DNA of 19,113 nucleotides, taken from contig JAOZNY010000033.1 of assembly GCA_029933565.1 (NCBI GenBank), positions 1 through 19,113 of the forward strand, written 5' to 3'. The stretch comes from Bacteroidales bacterium (GTDB lineage: Bacteria > Bacteroidota > Bacteroidia > Bacteroidales > F082). Within the stretch, counting starts at the first letter, position 1, and each line of letters begins with the position of its first letter. The notes beneath the pieces are model-generated. The model did not search any database. It was not told where the DNA came from and saw only the letters and a program-made list of their open reading frames with translations. The position numbers and the translations under genes are program-made. Below are positions 1 through 9,000 of this stretch, in pieces.

Positions 1-53
1 AGAGCAACGGACTGAAAATCCGTGTGTCCCTGGTTCAATTCCAGGTGGTACCA
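1..53 (+). tRNA. tRNA-Phe (GAA), 3' part
   Basis: The window opens inside a tRNA. Visible parts are the 3' half of the D-stem (GAGC), a 5-bp anticodon stem ACGGA/TCCGT around loop CTGAAAA (anticodon GAA, Phe), a 5-nt variable loop, T-stem CCTGG/CCAGG with loop TTCAATT, acceptor strand TGGTACC and discriminator A at 53. CCA is not encoded, which is common in Bacteroidota. The 5' part lies outside the window. Its 3' end is the integration target of the element that follows. Confidence 0.93.
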
Positions 54-54
54 C
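38..54 (+). repeat. attL core (left copy of 17-bp direct repeat)
   Basis: The 17 bases attccaggtggtaccac cover part of the T-loop, the T-stem and the acceptor 3' strand of tRNA-Phe. They recur identically and in the same orientation at 18781-18797. A perfect repeat of a tRNA 3' end with an integrase gene beside the tRNA is the standard signature of site-specific integration. The tRNA stays intact on the left side. Similarity extends weakly upstream (GGTTCA here, AGTTTT at the right copy), so the true crossover lies somewhere in the 17 bases. Confidence 0.9.
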
Positions 55-66
55 TGATAATCAATA

Positions 67-102
67 AGATATGAAATATTTCTAATCAAATATTTCATAT
101 CT
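67..102. other. perfect 15-bp inverted repeat downstream of tRNA
   Basis: Positions 67-81 and 88-102 are perfect reverse complements around a 6-nt loop (CTAATC). The stem is AT-rich and no T-run follows on the + strand. It lies just inside the element, between the att core and the integrase. It could end tRNA transcription in place of the displaced native terminator, or be a protein-binding site for the integrase or excisionase. A shorter hairpin, AACCCA/TGGGTT, follows at 111-125. Confidence 0.6.
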
Positions 103-164
103 AAATGATTAACCCAAAATGGGTTTAACAATTGAAGTTCCACATTTCAATGTTTTTGGCAATT

Positions 165-186
165 TGTTTACTAATTGTTTACCAAT
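165..186 (+). repeat. tandem 11-bp repeats, candidate arm-type integrase sites (left)
   Basis: TGTTTACTAAT (165-175) is followed directly by TGTTTACCAAT (176-186), with one difference. The first unit recurs exactly at 18711-18721 near the right end, where it also sits in a tandem pair. Position just inside each end, shared orientation and tandem spacing fit the arm-type sites that the N-terminal domain of a tyrosine recombinase binds. The pair ends 10 bp before the integrase start codon, so binding could also autoregulate the gene. The sequence match is direct; the function is inferred. Confidence 0.6.
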
Positions 187-195
187 TTTTAAGCC

Positions 196-1344
196 ATGTC
201 AAATATATTTCCAACCGTAAAACTAGTTCAAAAGGACTATACCCGTAAAGACGGTAAACGCAACACATTTATAAGATTAACGATTAATCGGAGAGTAAAA
301 TATTTTGCGCTTAATGTTTTTGTTCGCACAGATCATTTGAAAAAACGAAAAGTGTCGAAGTTAGACCCTGATTTTAAAGACAAACAATCATTATTGAATT
401 ACTATTTCATTAAAGCAGAAAAAATACTTCTGGACTTTAGGCTTCAGGACAAGCATCTAGGATTTGAAGTGTTTGACCAAAACTTCAATAATACCTTTTA
501 CGGTAGTGATTCATTTTATGATTTTTATGAGCAAACTGTTGAAAAATTCAAAACTCATAAAACTCATTCAAATAATACTATTAAAGCATACAATAGTCAA
601 TTAATAAAATTAAAGGAATTTAGAAGCAAAGTAACATTTCGAGATATTGATATGGCTTTTATTAATTCTTACGTAAGTTTTATAAAAAATCAGAAGGGGA
701 ATAATCAGAATACAATTACAAAGTCAGTTACATACATACTCAGTATTTTAAACAAAGCAGTTGAACAAGGAGTGATAAATGAAAACCCAATTAAGCGGTA
801 TAAGAAAAAACAGATCAGGGGCAATCGGGAGTTTTTAACAATGAGGGAAGTAAACAGGCTGGAAAGAGTTTATTATGAGAAAGCATTAAAACCAAATATC
901 TTGAATGTAATAAGATATTTCTTGTTTAGTTGCTATACAGGTCTTAGGTATCAGGATGTTAAAGTAATCCGTTTCCGTGATATCCAGAATAGCAATTACA
1001 TTTCTGTACAAATGACTAAAACAAAGGAGTTTGTAAGCATCCCACTAATTCAAAAGGCAAAGGATTTAATAGGGAAGGGCTATTTTGAAAACCAAGCCAT
1101 CTTTAAAGTAATGTCAAACCAGCCAACAAACCGATATTTGAAGGAAATAATGCAGGATGTTGGCATAAATAAAACAATTACTTTTCATTGTGCCAGGCAC
1201 ACTTTTGCAACACTTTCAAAATCAATGGGTATTGAATATGACGTAATTAGCAAAATACTCGGTCACACCGATATTAAAACAACAAAGATTTATACCAAAT
1301 ATGAGTTAAGTCATTTGGAGGATGAAATGAATAAGTGGGAGTAG
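196..1344 (+). CDS. tyrosine recombinase / phage-type integrase
   Basis: This site-specific recombinase (382 aa) should integrate and excise the element at tRNA-Phe. The N-terminal 100 residues look like the Arm-DNA-binding region of Bacteroidota integrases. Residues about 105-200 form the SAM-like core-binding domain. The catalytic domain shows Arg251 (TGLRYQD), a beta-hairpin lysine at 275 or 277 (MTKTK), His331 and Arg334 in HCARH, His357 in LGHTD and the nucleophile Tyr366 in KIYTKY, so the active site is complete. The length is normal for the family. The ATG at 196 is the first possible start after the arm-site repeats, and no Shine-Dalgarno is seen. It is transcribed away from the tRNA, the usual arrangement for tRNA-targeting elements. 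The target assignment rests on the flanking 17-bp repeats. Confidence 0.96.
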   Translation: MSNIFPTVKLVQKDYTRKDGKRNTFIRLTINRRVKYFALNVFVRTDHLKKRKVSKLDPDFKDKQSLLNYYFIKAEKILLDFRLQDKHLGFEVFDQNFNNTFYGSDSFYDFYEQTVEKFKTHKTHSNNTIKAYNSQLIKLKEFRSKVTFRDIDMAFINSYVSFIKNQKGNNQNTITKSVTYILSILNKAVEQGVINENPIKRYKKKQIRGNREFLTMREVNRLERVYYEKALKPNILNVIRYFLFSCYTGLRYQDVKVIRFRDIQNSNYISVQMTKTKEFVSIPLIQKAKDLIGKGYFENQAIFKVMSNQPTNRYLKEIMQDVGINKTITFHCARHTFATLSKSMGIEYDVISKILGHTDIKTTKIYTKYELSHLEDEMNKWE

Positions 1345-1542
1345 AGGTTATAAATAAACTACAGTGTTAAATGGACGAACATGGGGAAGCCTACATATTA
1401 ATAATTATTAAATAAACACACACTTTTAAACATATCTTTTACATTTCCAGAAGAATCACCAAAACAACTCGTTAAAAAAATTGCAAATAGAAAAAACGCT
1501 ATATCCCAGTTAATCTGCTATATACAAAACTTGAGAGCTTTT

Positions 1543-1576
1543 TTACCTACACTTTAAGGTAGGTAAGAACCTACCT
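1543..1576 (+). promoter_or_regulatory. mutually exclusive hairpins (attenuator-like)
   Basis: Three segments compete. TTACCTAC (1543-1550) pairs perfectly with GTAGGTAA (1559-1566). The middle segment AGGTAGGT (1557-1564) also pairs perfectly with ACCTACCT (1569-1576) around the loop AAGA. Both 8-bp stems use the same middle segment, so only one can form. There is no long T-run directly after the second hairpin (attt, then cctccc), so a classical intrinsic terminator is not shown. A regulatory switch or a protein-binding dyad is possible. Confidence 0.45.
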
Positions 1577-1685
1577 ATTTCCTCCCTTGACAGATTAGTG
1601 TGTAATAACTAGTTTTATCAAAAATATTTCAAACTTTTATGTAATAAGGGGTATAAAAAGCAATTGAACAGGTACTAATAGTTAA

Positions 1686-1708
1686 CAAGGTGCATCAACC
1701 CCACCTTG
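1686..1708 (+). other. 7-bp hairpin in cargo leader
   Basis: CAAGGTG (1686-1692) pairs perfectly with CACCTTG (1702-1708) across a 9-nt loop. It lies about 110 bp upstream of the first cargo gene and has no following T-run. It may be part of the 5' leader fold. No function is assigned. Confidence 0.4.
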
Positions 1709-1817
1709 CAAAACCAAAACCTATTTAACTTAAAGTACAAAAAGGTTAATCCAATTAGCCAAATTTAGTATTTTCAATTTTGTCTATTGAATTCATTAAT
1801 AATTAAAATAATACTTT

Positions 1818-2852
1818 ATGAAAACCTTAAATCTTAATCTGTTAATGGCCATAGTGGTTTTTACAGGACTTACATTAATTATGGCAAACTGCCAAAAGCA
1901 ACAAGAAAGCCAAATCCAAAATAACCCTATTGATGAACAATCGAGGGAAGTTATGCAGCATATTTTGGATTTTAAGGCAAGAATGGAGTATTATAAACAA
2001 AACCCAAACCTAAAGGCGGGAGGAGAAACCTATACAGCCGATAGTGCTGCACTTGAACTTGAATCATTACTGAATTTTGATTTTTGTTATACTGATATAG
2101 AATGCAATAAAAAAACATTTGAAACCTCGGAAGTCATCTTGCCTTTGGACATTCTTGAGCGGATTAATGACCCAAACTTAATGCAAGTTTATTATGACAA
2201 AGTTATTGATACTATTCAAGCACAAATGGGAAGGGTTAACTATAGCAATATGAAATTATTGCTGGTTGACCTTGAAGTAAGTGGATACAATAGTAATGGG
2301 GATGCCATTGTAAGTGTAAGCTCCTTAATAGGAAATGAGCAAAATGTTGTTTTGCACAACGATAGTTGGATGTATGGTGAAAACCTGGGGATGTGTGGAA
2401 CTGGAAATTATGCACCGGAAGATGCAGCAAAACAATTAGACAAAAGAGTAACAATTAATATGCAAGAACAGCCACCTAGTGGGGGAAGGTGGTATTTTAC
2501 TAATATAGAACCTTTATATTGTGTACCAACTCAGGATCAATTAGATCCTATACCAAACAATCATAGGGATTACAAGATTTATTATGCGACTTCCACAGTT
2601 GGTTTAATAGATGATAATGTAAAGTGCTTGTCTCTATCGGATATGGTATTCTATGAAAACCATTATGTTGATTATGCAGAAGCCTTTGAAATTACTAGTG
2701 GAAAGTATTTCAATTATTGTAATATAGCAGGTAACCCATATTTGAATTACCAAAATGATTTAGACCATATTCAACATGACTATTATATTTACGTAGGTAA
2801 TAGGTTCGTGGAATATGTTGAAGATATAGGAGATATTCTTTTGGTTAATTAA
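1818..2852 (+). CDS. putative exported lipoprotein of unknown function
   Basis: This 344-aa product opens with a signal sequence, a hydrophobic stretch at residues 5-22 followed by MANC with Cys25. The motif is a relaxed lipobox (Asn at -1), so lipidation at Cys25 is plausible but not certain. After the signal comes a charged helical stretch (HILDFKARMEYYKQ), then a mixed region in which I recognise no catalytic motif. Several cysteines (about residues 90-96 and later) could form disulfides outside the cytoplasm. It is the first gene of a tightly packed rightward operon; only 17 bp separate it from the next gene, and the operon ends in an RHS toxin. A surface or periplasmic accessory role in display or export of the RHS protein is inferred from context alone. 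The family is unrecognised. Confidence 0.8.
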   Translation: MKTLNLNLLMAIVVFTGLTLIMANCQKQQESQIQNNPIDEQSREVMQHILDFKARMEYYKQNPNLKAGGETYTADSAALELESLLNFDFCYTDIECNKKTFETSEVILPLDILERINDPNLMQVYYDKVIDTIQAQMGRVNYSNMKLLLVDLEVSGYNSNGDAIVSVSSLIGNEQNVVLHNDSWMYGENLGMCGTGNYAPEDAAKQLDKRVTINMQEQPPSGGRWYFTNIEPLYCVPTQDQLDPIPNNHRDYKIYYATSTVGLIDDNVKCLSLSDMVFYENHYVDYAEAFEITSGKYFNYCNIAGNPYLNYQNDLDHIQHDYYIYVGNRFVEYVEDIGDILLVN

Positions 2853-2869
2853 TACAAGTTTATTCAAAG

Positions 2870-4345
2870 ATGAGAATTTTTATAAAAAGAATATTGTTTG
2901 TCTTAATGCTCTTACCATTGATACTTAGTACCAATGCCCAGAACATAGGTTTTGAAATAGAAATTGTGGATGACAGTACCGAAATTACTCCCGGCATTTT
3001 TTATAATGAGGTTAATGGCAATGGATATATTGGTCTGGTAAAAAAAAGGGCACTATTTACTGGCTTGAAGGACCCAGCCCGAAAGGAACAGTTTATTTAT
3101 ACGATAGGGGAGGATGGAGATACCATAAGTTATGATTTTAATAGAGTGGACACGCTTATATCTTATGGGAGTCCAATGCCGATAAGGAATGGAGATCCGG
3201 GATATTTGATGACGGGACTTTATTATCCAGACAATGATGATTCTCTATATGTTATTTTTACCCGTATTGACACTTCATTTAACATTGTTTGGGAGAAAAT
3301 ACAGCGATTTAGTTATTATTACGTTACAGATGGGTTAAGGGTCATGGAACTTAAGAATGGCGATTTTCTAATGACCTGCTCTCCAACAAATAAGATGTTC
3401 TTGTATAAGTTCTCTGCCAGTGGTGACAGTCTTGATTTTATGCACTATGAGGGAGATAGTGCAGGACAGGTTTGGGGGCTAACATACAACCATGATTCCA
3501 GTAGTTATTTGGTTCACCAGTTAGGAGCCTTTTACGTATCAGGAGCACCCTGTGGTGTATTGGAGTTTGACGAAGATCTGGAACTCGTAGATCATTTCTT
3601 TTATGAGGATTATCTCATGCCTGAACTGAGCACAAAGTTGCTTCCAAATGGAAATCTTTTAACAGTTGGGCACTATTATAAGGCTTATCCTGAGGAAACT
3701 GAAAGCATGATTGGAGTTTTTATGTACGATACAACTTATAATCTATTGTATGAAAACCATTTGACGGATCCGTCAATCAAAGCGAAACCTGCAGCATATG
3801 CAGTTGATTACAGTTGTTCGAATTGCATATATATTGCTGGCACACACAATTTCCAACATATAAATGGGACAGAACCGACCTGGTATTATTTGGCAAAACT
3901 TAATGACACCTTGGGTATTGATTTTGAAAAGTATATTGGCGGTGATTACTATTATTGGCTGTTTTCAGTGACAGCCTCAGAGAATGGTTCAGTACTCCTT
4001 ACAGGCTCAAAAGCGGAGGTTGGGGCTCCCTGGTTCCATCATGATGCATATTTTATAGAACTTGATTCTCTAGGGTGTATTACCAGTATTCCGGAAAGCA
4101 GTAATATTCAGATACGAGATGCTTTGGTCTATCCAAACCCAGGAAAGGACAAAATGTATATCAGGACAGCCTTGAAAGAAAACTCTTTACAACTCTATGA
4201 TTTAAATGGAAGATTGGTTTTATCTTGTTCACTCGACAGCCACATTACAAGTATTGAAACCGATCACTTATTAAGTGGCACTTATCTATATTCAATAATA
4301 AAGAATAATGAAATAATTGAAACAGGAAAATGGATAAAAAATTAA
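2870..4345 (+). CDS. T9SS type A sorting domain-containing protein
   Basis: This exported protein has 491 aa. A Sec signal peptide occupies residues 1 to about 23 (hydrophobic core LFVLMLLPLIL, then STNAQ). The body contains spaced units of the form NGDFLMT, NGNLLTVG and NGSVLLTG, each followed by strand-rich sequence. This suggests a beta-propeller-like or delta-60-like repeat fold. The last ~72 residues, from VYPNPG at 420, form a typical T9SS sorting domain with the YDLNGRLV and SGTYLYSI motifs, which directs outer-membrane passage and surface attachment or release in Bacteroidota. It starts 17 bp after the lipoprotein gene and ends 19 bp before the next gene, so it is probably co-transcribed. 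Its binding partner is unknown; a surface partner of the RHS apparatus is inferred from position only. Confidence 0.88.
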   Translation: MRIFIKRILFVLMLLPLILSTNAQNIGFEIEIVDDSTEITPGIFYNEVNGNGYIGLVKKRALFTGLKDPARKEQFIYTIGEDGDTISYDFNRVDTLISYGSPMPIRNGDPGYLMTGLYYPDNDDSLYVIFTRIDTSFNIVWEKIQRFSYYYVTDGLRVMELKNGDFLMTCSPTNKMFLYKFSASGDSLDFMHYEGDSAGQVWGLTYNHDSSSYLVHQLGAFYVSGAPCGVLEFDEDLELVDHFFYEDYLMPELSTKLLPNGNLLTVGHYYKAYPEETESMIGVFMYDTTYNLLYENHLTDPSIKAKPAAYAVDYSCSNCIYIAGTHNFQHINGTEPTWYYLAKLNDTLGIDFEKYIGGDYYYWLFSVTASENGSVLLTGSKAEVGAPWFHHDAYFIELDSLGCITSIPESSNIQIRDALVYPNPGKDKMYIRTALKENSLQLYDLNGRLVLSCSLDSHITSIETDHLLSGTYLYSIIKNNEIIETGKWIKN

Positions 4346-4364
4346 CAGATTAAAATGAAGATAT

Positions 4365-5555
4365 ATGAAAAAATTATTTTTGGTTAGTATAATATTAACT
4401 TTTCTTGGGATTGAAACTTATTCCCAACAATGTACTAGTTGTGATAATACTGTAAACACAGGACAGTATTCAAGTGCAATAGGAAAAAACACTGTATCAC
4501 AAGGCCTTACATCATTTGCATCCGGTTTTGGTTCAGAAGCTCAAGGTTTTTATACAACTGCTCTGGGATTCTATTCATATGCAGTTTCATCAAAAGATAT
4601 AGCAATTGGAAGTTCTGTTATGGCATCTGGTGGTAAATCAATTGTAATTGGTGCTGGAGAATGGAATTCAGGAACGATATTAACAAACCCAGTTCCCAGA
4701 AGTCTGATGGTAGGCTTCAATAGTCATTACCCCACATTATTTGTTAGTGAATCACCTTCTACTGCGTACTTTGATAAAACAGGCAAAATAGGCATAGGAA
4801 ACATAACAGTACCTGAAGCTAAACTCCACCTATTAGCTGATGAAGAAGAACCTGCGGCCATCTTTATCCAACCCTACTCATGGGAAAACAACGAAAGCGC
4901 AACATTGCTATTGGGAAGTTTGGGCAGCAACATTACAGCAACCAAAAACGAGGGGATGAGGTTCTATTCTGAAAATGATTACATTTTTAATAATGGCTTT
5001 GTTGGCATAAACACCTTAAACCCCGAATACAACCTGCATGTAAACGGTGGAACATTTACTAAGGCCTTCAGGCTATACGATGAAAAAATGCCTCCAAAAG
5101 AAGGTTATGTATTATTCTCAGATGACTTAGGTAATGCCTATTGGAACGACCCCAATGAGTTCAGCCTGTGGAGGCTAAATGAAAATGGTGAGGACATTTA
5201 CCGTATTAATGGAAATGTAGGTATAGGAACCATTAATACTTATGGGTACAAACTGGCTGTTAACGGGAAAATAATTACAGAGGAACTAATGGTGAAGCAT
5301 CCTGTCAACTGGCCTGACTATGTGTTTAAAAAAGGATATGAACTTAAAGGCCTTAAGGAACTAGAAGAGTTTATTACAAATGAACACCACTTGCCGGAAA
5401 TACCAACTGAACAAGAAGTTGCGGAGAATGGGATTGCCGTTGGGCAAATGAATGGGCTTTTATTAAAAAAGATTGAAGAACTTACCCTCTACATAATTGA
5501 GCAACAAAAGCAAATGGACAAAATGGAAAATAGGCTTTCTGAACTTGAAGACTAA
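4365..5555 (+). CDS. YadA-head / tail-fibre-like exported protein
   Basis: This 396-aa protein has a signal peptide (residues 1 to about 20, ending TYSQQ). A CTSC motif follows, then degenerate 14-residue head repeats at about residues 36-98 (SSAIGKN, SFASGFG, TTALGFY, DIAIGSS, SIVIGAG) of the type found in YadA-like trimeric adhesins. Two tail-fibre-like units follow (GIGNITVPEAKLHL and GINTLNPEYNLHVNG), plus a third near residue 286 (GIGTINTYGYKLAVNG). The C-terminus has the HHLPEIPTEQEV and VGQMNGLLLKKIEEL motif and a final coiled coil (about 365-396). This C-terminal pattern recurs in Bacteroidota fibre proteins related to phage tail-spike endosialidase chaperone regions. It probably forms a trimeric surface fibre. 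Gaps of 19 bp before and 12 bp after place it in the RHS operon, and a receptor-binding or adhesive role is inferred. No T9SS domain is seen. Confidence 0.85.
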   Translation: MKKLFLVSIILTFLGIETYSQQCTSCDNTVNTGQYSSAIGKNTVSQGLTSFASGFGSEAQGFYTTALGFYSYAVSSKDIAIGSSVMASGGKSIVIGAGEWNSGTILTNPVPRSLMVGFNSHYPTLFVSESPSTAYFDKTGKIGIGNITVPEAKLHLLADEEEPAAIFIQPYSWENNESATLLLGSLGSNITATKNEGMRFYSENDYIFNNGFVGINTLNPEYNLHVNGGTFTKAFRLYDEKMPPKEGYVLFSDDLGNAYWNDPNEFSLWRLNENGEDIYRINGNVGIGTINTYGYKLAVNGKIITEELMVKHPVNWPDYVFKKGYELKGLKELEEFITNEHHLPEIPTEQEVAENGIAVGQMNGLLLKKIEELTLYIIEQQKQMDKMENRLSELED

Positions 5556-5567
5556 AACAACAGTAAG

Positions 5568-6020
5568 ATGAAAAAACTATTATTAGCATTAATTGCCTTA
5601 ATTCCAATTATTGCATTTGCCCAGCAAAGTTCCATTGCCTACGAATATGATGATGCAGGCAACCGAGAAAAGCGCTATGTGGTTGAACTGCCCGAAATGA
5701 CCAATCCTCTTAATGGTGGCAAAAGCAATACACACACTAAAGATACCATAGTCAAAAACCATGAATTCGACATTAACAATGTACGAATCATTGTTTACCC
5801 AAACCCCAATGGTGGTAAGTTTATTGTTGAGGCGCAAAGCAACAATAAGTATCTGGATATTGAAATATTCATGCACTCAATGAATGGTACCTTAATCTTC
5901 TCCAAAAAACTAAAGAATCAACATCTTGATATTGACATCAGCAAGAGGGAAAACGGTGCCTATATCCTGAGCATAATTGTTGGTGATAAGAAAAAAACAA
6001 TTACTGTGATTAAAAACTAA
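5568..6020 (+). CDS. small T9SS-sorted protein with a single YD motif
   Basis: This 150-aa exported protein has a signal peptide at residues 1-18 (LLLALIALIPIIAFA, cleavage near AQQ). The mature N-terminus reads YEYDDAGNREKR (residues 25-36), which matches one YD/RHS repeat. A short linker follows, and then a complete T9SS sorting domain from VYPNPNG (76) to the C-terminus with MNGTLIFSKKL and NGAYILSIIV. It therefore amounts to a T9SS anchor carrying one RHS-like strand. It lies 12 bp after the fibre gene and 28 bp before the giant RHS gene. One idea is that its YD strand docks with the RHS shell and lends T9SS sorting to a protein that lacks its own signal. That is inference. The fold and sorting domain are seen directly. 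Confidence 0.85.
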   Translation: MKKLLLALIALIPIIAFAQQSSIAYEYDDAGNREKRYVVELPEMTNPLNGGKSNTHTKDTIVKNHEFDINNVRIIVYPNPNGGKFIVEAQSNNKYLDIEIFMHSMNGTLIFSKKLKNQHLDIDISKRENGAYILSIIVGDKKKTITVIKN

Positions 6021-6048
6021 AATAAACCCGATCTTAAACAATACTGCT

Positions 6049-9000
6049 ATGAAAAAGAACCTGATTCTGACTACCATATTGATAAGTTATGCATTATTGT
6101 TGTTCAGCCAACTGCCGCAACCCAACTTTGTATTAAAAGACCCAATTCCGGGCAACGAAACCCGTGACTATATTGCAAGGGACTTCGTATCAATAATAGA
6201 AGGCTACTCATATTACCCCGAACAGGAGAATCACCTTTTGGCTAAGACTGACCCATTGATGATATTTCCCCCAGAGGATATAGGGGGAGGGCCTAACCCA
6301 GATGATGACGGGGTTGTAGGGGCTATACCCGGGTCTCTGAGTGTCTCCCCCAGTGGGTCGGCAACATATTCGATACCTATTGAGGTTCCTCCTGGCATTT
6401 CAGGAATGACCCCTGAAATATCATTGGTTTACAATAGTATGGGGGCTGATGGTGTTATGGGGCCAGGTTGGGCAGTTGCAGGTCTCTCTGTTGTTTCAAA
6501 TGTGAGACCTGCTCAGTTTTATTCAAATGTTGCGCTATGGAGTGAGCAAGACAACCTAATGTCTTATTTCAACAATAATAACTTTGCACTTAACGGTCAG
6601 AGACTGATAATGGAAAAAGAAGGTGAAACATATCAATACGGTGAATACAGGCTTGAGCAAGACGATTTCACAAGAGTACTTAAGAATCCTTGGGGTATTA
6701 TAGGCGAAGAGGGCGGTCTTTTTTTTACGGCTGAGAAAAAAAGTGGACTGCAATACGAATATGGCAAAACTGATGATTCAAGGCAATGGGTCGAGGTGGT
6801 TGGAGCTCCGGTATCACAGCATCGCTCGGTGCTCAACTATTTTGTAAACAAAATTACTGATAGGTTTGGAAACGATATTCTATATACTTACGACCGTAAC
6901 CCCCAAACCGGCGAAATCTACATTGACAAAATAAGTTACGGTAATGGAGCAGAGGTGATTTTTGAATATGCCCCAAGAGAAGATCCCATAATATCAAGGC
7001 TGCAACACCATAACTTTGATGTAAAGTTTATGGTTAAGCAAACACTCAAATCAATAACCTGCAAATACGATGGCAGCGTTTACAGGAAATATAATCTGAC
7101 CTATGAACCAAGGGGAACTAACAATGTTGAACATCTTAATGAAGTGGTTCTTGAAGGCAGAAACAATGAAAAATACAACAAAACGGTATTTGAATGGACT
7201 GATATACCCATAATGGATTATGACTTCGATCTTATAGAAGACGAACTGCCCCAATCTGAAGATTCAGGGGGCAAACCTTATTCAGGGGATTTTGATGGTG
7301 ATGGATTAAATGATTTATGTATATCTGTGACTAATGAGAGTGCCTATAAAAATGATCTTGTTTTCTACAAAAATAATGGTGATGGAACATTTGCAAAAAT
7401 GTTCAGCATTGATGGGCATCCAAACCACTATAACCAAAATATTTTTGTGGCCGATTACAATGGTGATGGAATTAGTGATGTTTTGATGGGTTTTGTAGAA
7501 GATGTGAACGACCGATATATTGCAGACCTTTATCTTTTCAAGCACGACTTCACTTACAGTGGGCATTGGGCTGTTTTTGATATGAATCCCGGCAATTATA
7601 TACATACTGTTGGTGATATGGATGGTGATGGTCTTGCAGATGTTGTTAAGGGTAGCCAGCATTCTTATGGATGTTCTGATTTTGGGACTTCGAATCCAGA
7701 TCAACCATTCAAACTAAAAAATGCATTAAGCTTACATGATGATAGTTATAATGGGTATAGTAATTACTTCTTTGCAGATTTTAATGGTAATGGCAGGATG
7801 GATGGGCTTAAAATTGGTAATAGTGAATACCCAACTGATCATTTGCTTTATTTGAATAAAATGGATGACTTTGACGATAGCCCAATTGAGATACATCAAG
7901 TAGATATGCCAATAGTTGAGGGTGATATTGTTAGGCTGGGCGATTTCAACGGCGACCTAATTACTGATATATGTGTTATTAAGGATAGGACAAAATTCTC
8001 GATATATCAGGGATTTGGGGCTGGGTTTATCAAAACTCTTGAGAATCAAGAATATCCACTAGAGGAATACGCAAACAATGAAGGAGTATCTTATTTTTTT
8101 ACTGGCGATTTCAACGGCGATGGTTTAACTGATATTTACAGAAATGATTATTATCAATATCTGTGGCTGGAAGCTTATAGCGAGCATACAATATTGTTAA
8201 GCAATTGCTCAGGATCTAGCTTTACAAAAGTAAATGCAGAGATTGAACAAATACCTTGGCCTTATGCATCAACCTTGGTTTCAGATTTCAATTCTGACGG
8301 AATAAGTGAGTTATTTTGTAATAAATCACTCTACACCCCACCAGACCCGGATGACCCAACGGTCTTCGACTTTGTTTCAAATTTTCAGATGCATGAAATT
8401 CAAGAACAATTTAACGCCATAACTTCAGTCACCAACGGTTTGGGTGTAAAAACAAATATAGACTACAAGCACATGTTGGGCAATGATAGGAAAACCGGAA
8501 TAAACCCTGAATTCCCCATAGCATATTATCCAGGCATCCTTACTGTTGTTGACAGAATGTATAATTATGATAAAAATTATGTTTCAAGTACATATTATAA
8601 TTATGAGGGTGCGAGAGTACACGTTGGTGGAAAAGGCTTTCTCGGCTTTTTGAAAACAACAAGCAAGACGTGGCTAAAAGACGAAGGTAGTATTGTTACG
8701 GAAGCAGAAAACGAAATTGATACTGATTTTTTCTATTTCTGGCCAAAAACAACAAAAACATGGATTGATGATGGTTCTTCTATAATTGACCTGACAGAAA
8801 CAACAAACGTGTTCGACAATAAAAAGAAGTGGGATGAGGTGAATAACCGCTGGAAAAGAAACCATTACCCTTACCTTAAAGAAACCATTACCAAGGAATA
8901 CGAGTCAGATGGTAGTTTTATCAAATCGACATGTACCAACAACACTTATAATGATTGGGGAGACCTTACCAGTAGCCATATTATGAGCAGTGACAACGAA

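Larger units (their letters stand above)
1345..1817. other. intergenic leader between integrase and cargo operon
   Basis: This AT-rich stretch of 473 bp has no convincing gene; only very short reading frames occur. It holds a set of overlapping inverted repeats at 1543-1576 and another hairpin at 1686-1708. TTGACA at 1588-1593 lies 20 nt after its TTG from a TAGTTTTA-like box near 1611-1618. This is a possible but imperfect Bacteroidota promoter (expected TTG about 20 nt from TAnnTTTG). The region most likely holds the promoter and a long structured 5' leader for the cargo operon. Confidence 0.5.
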
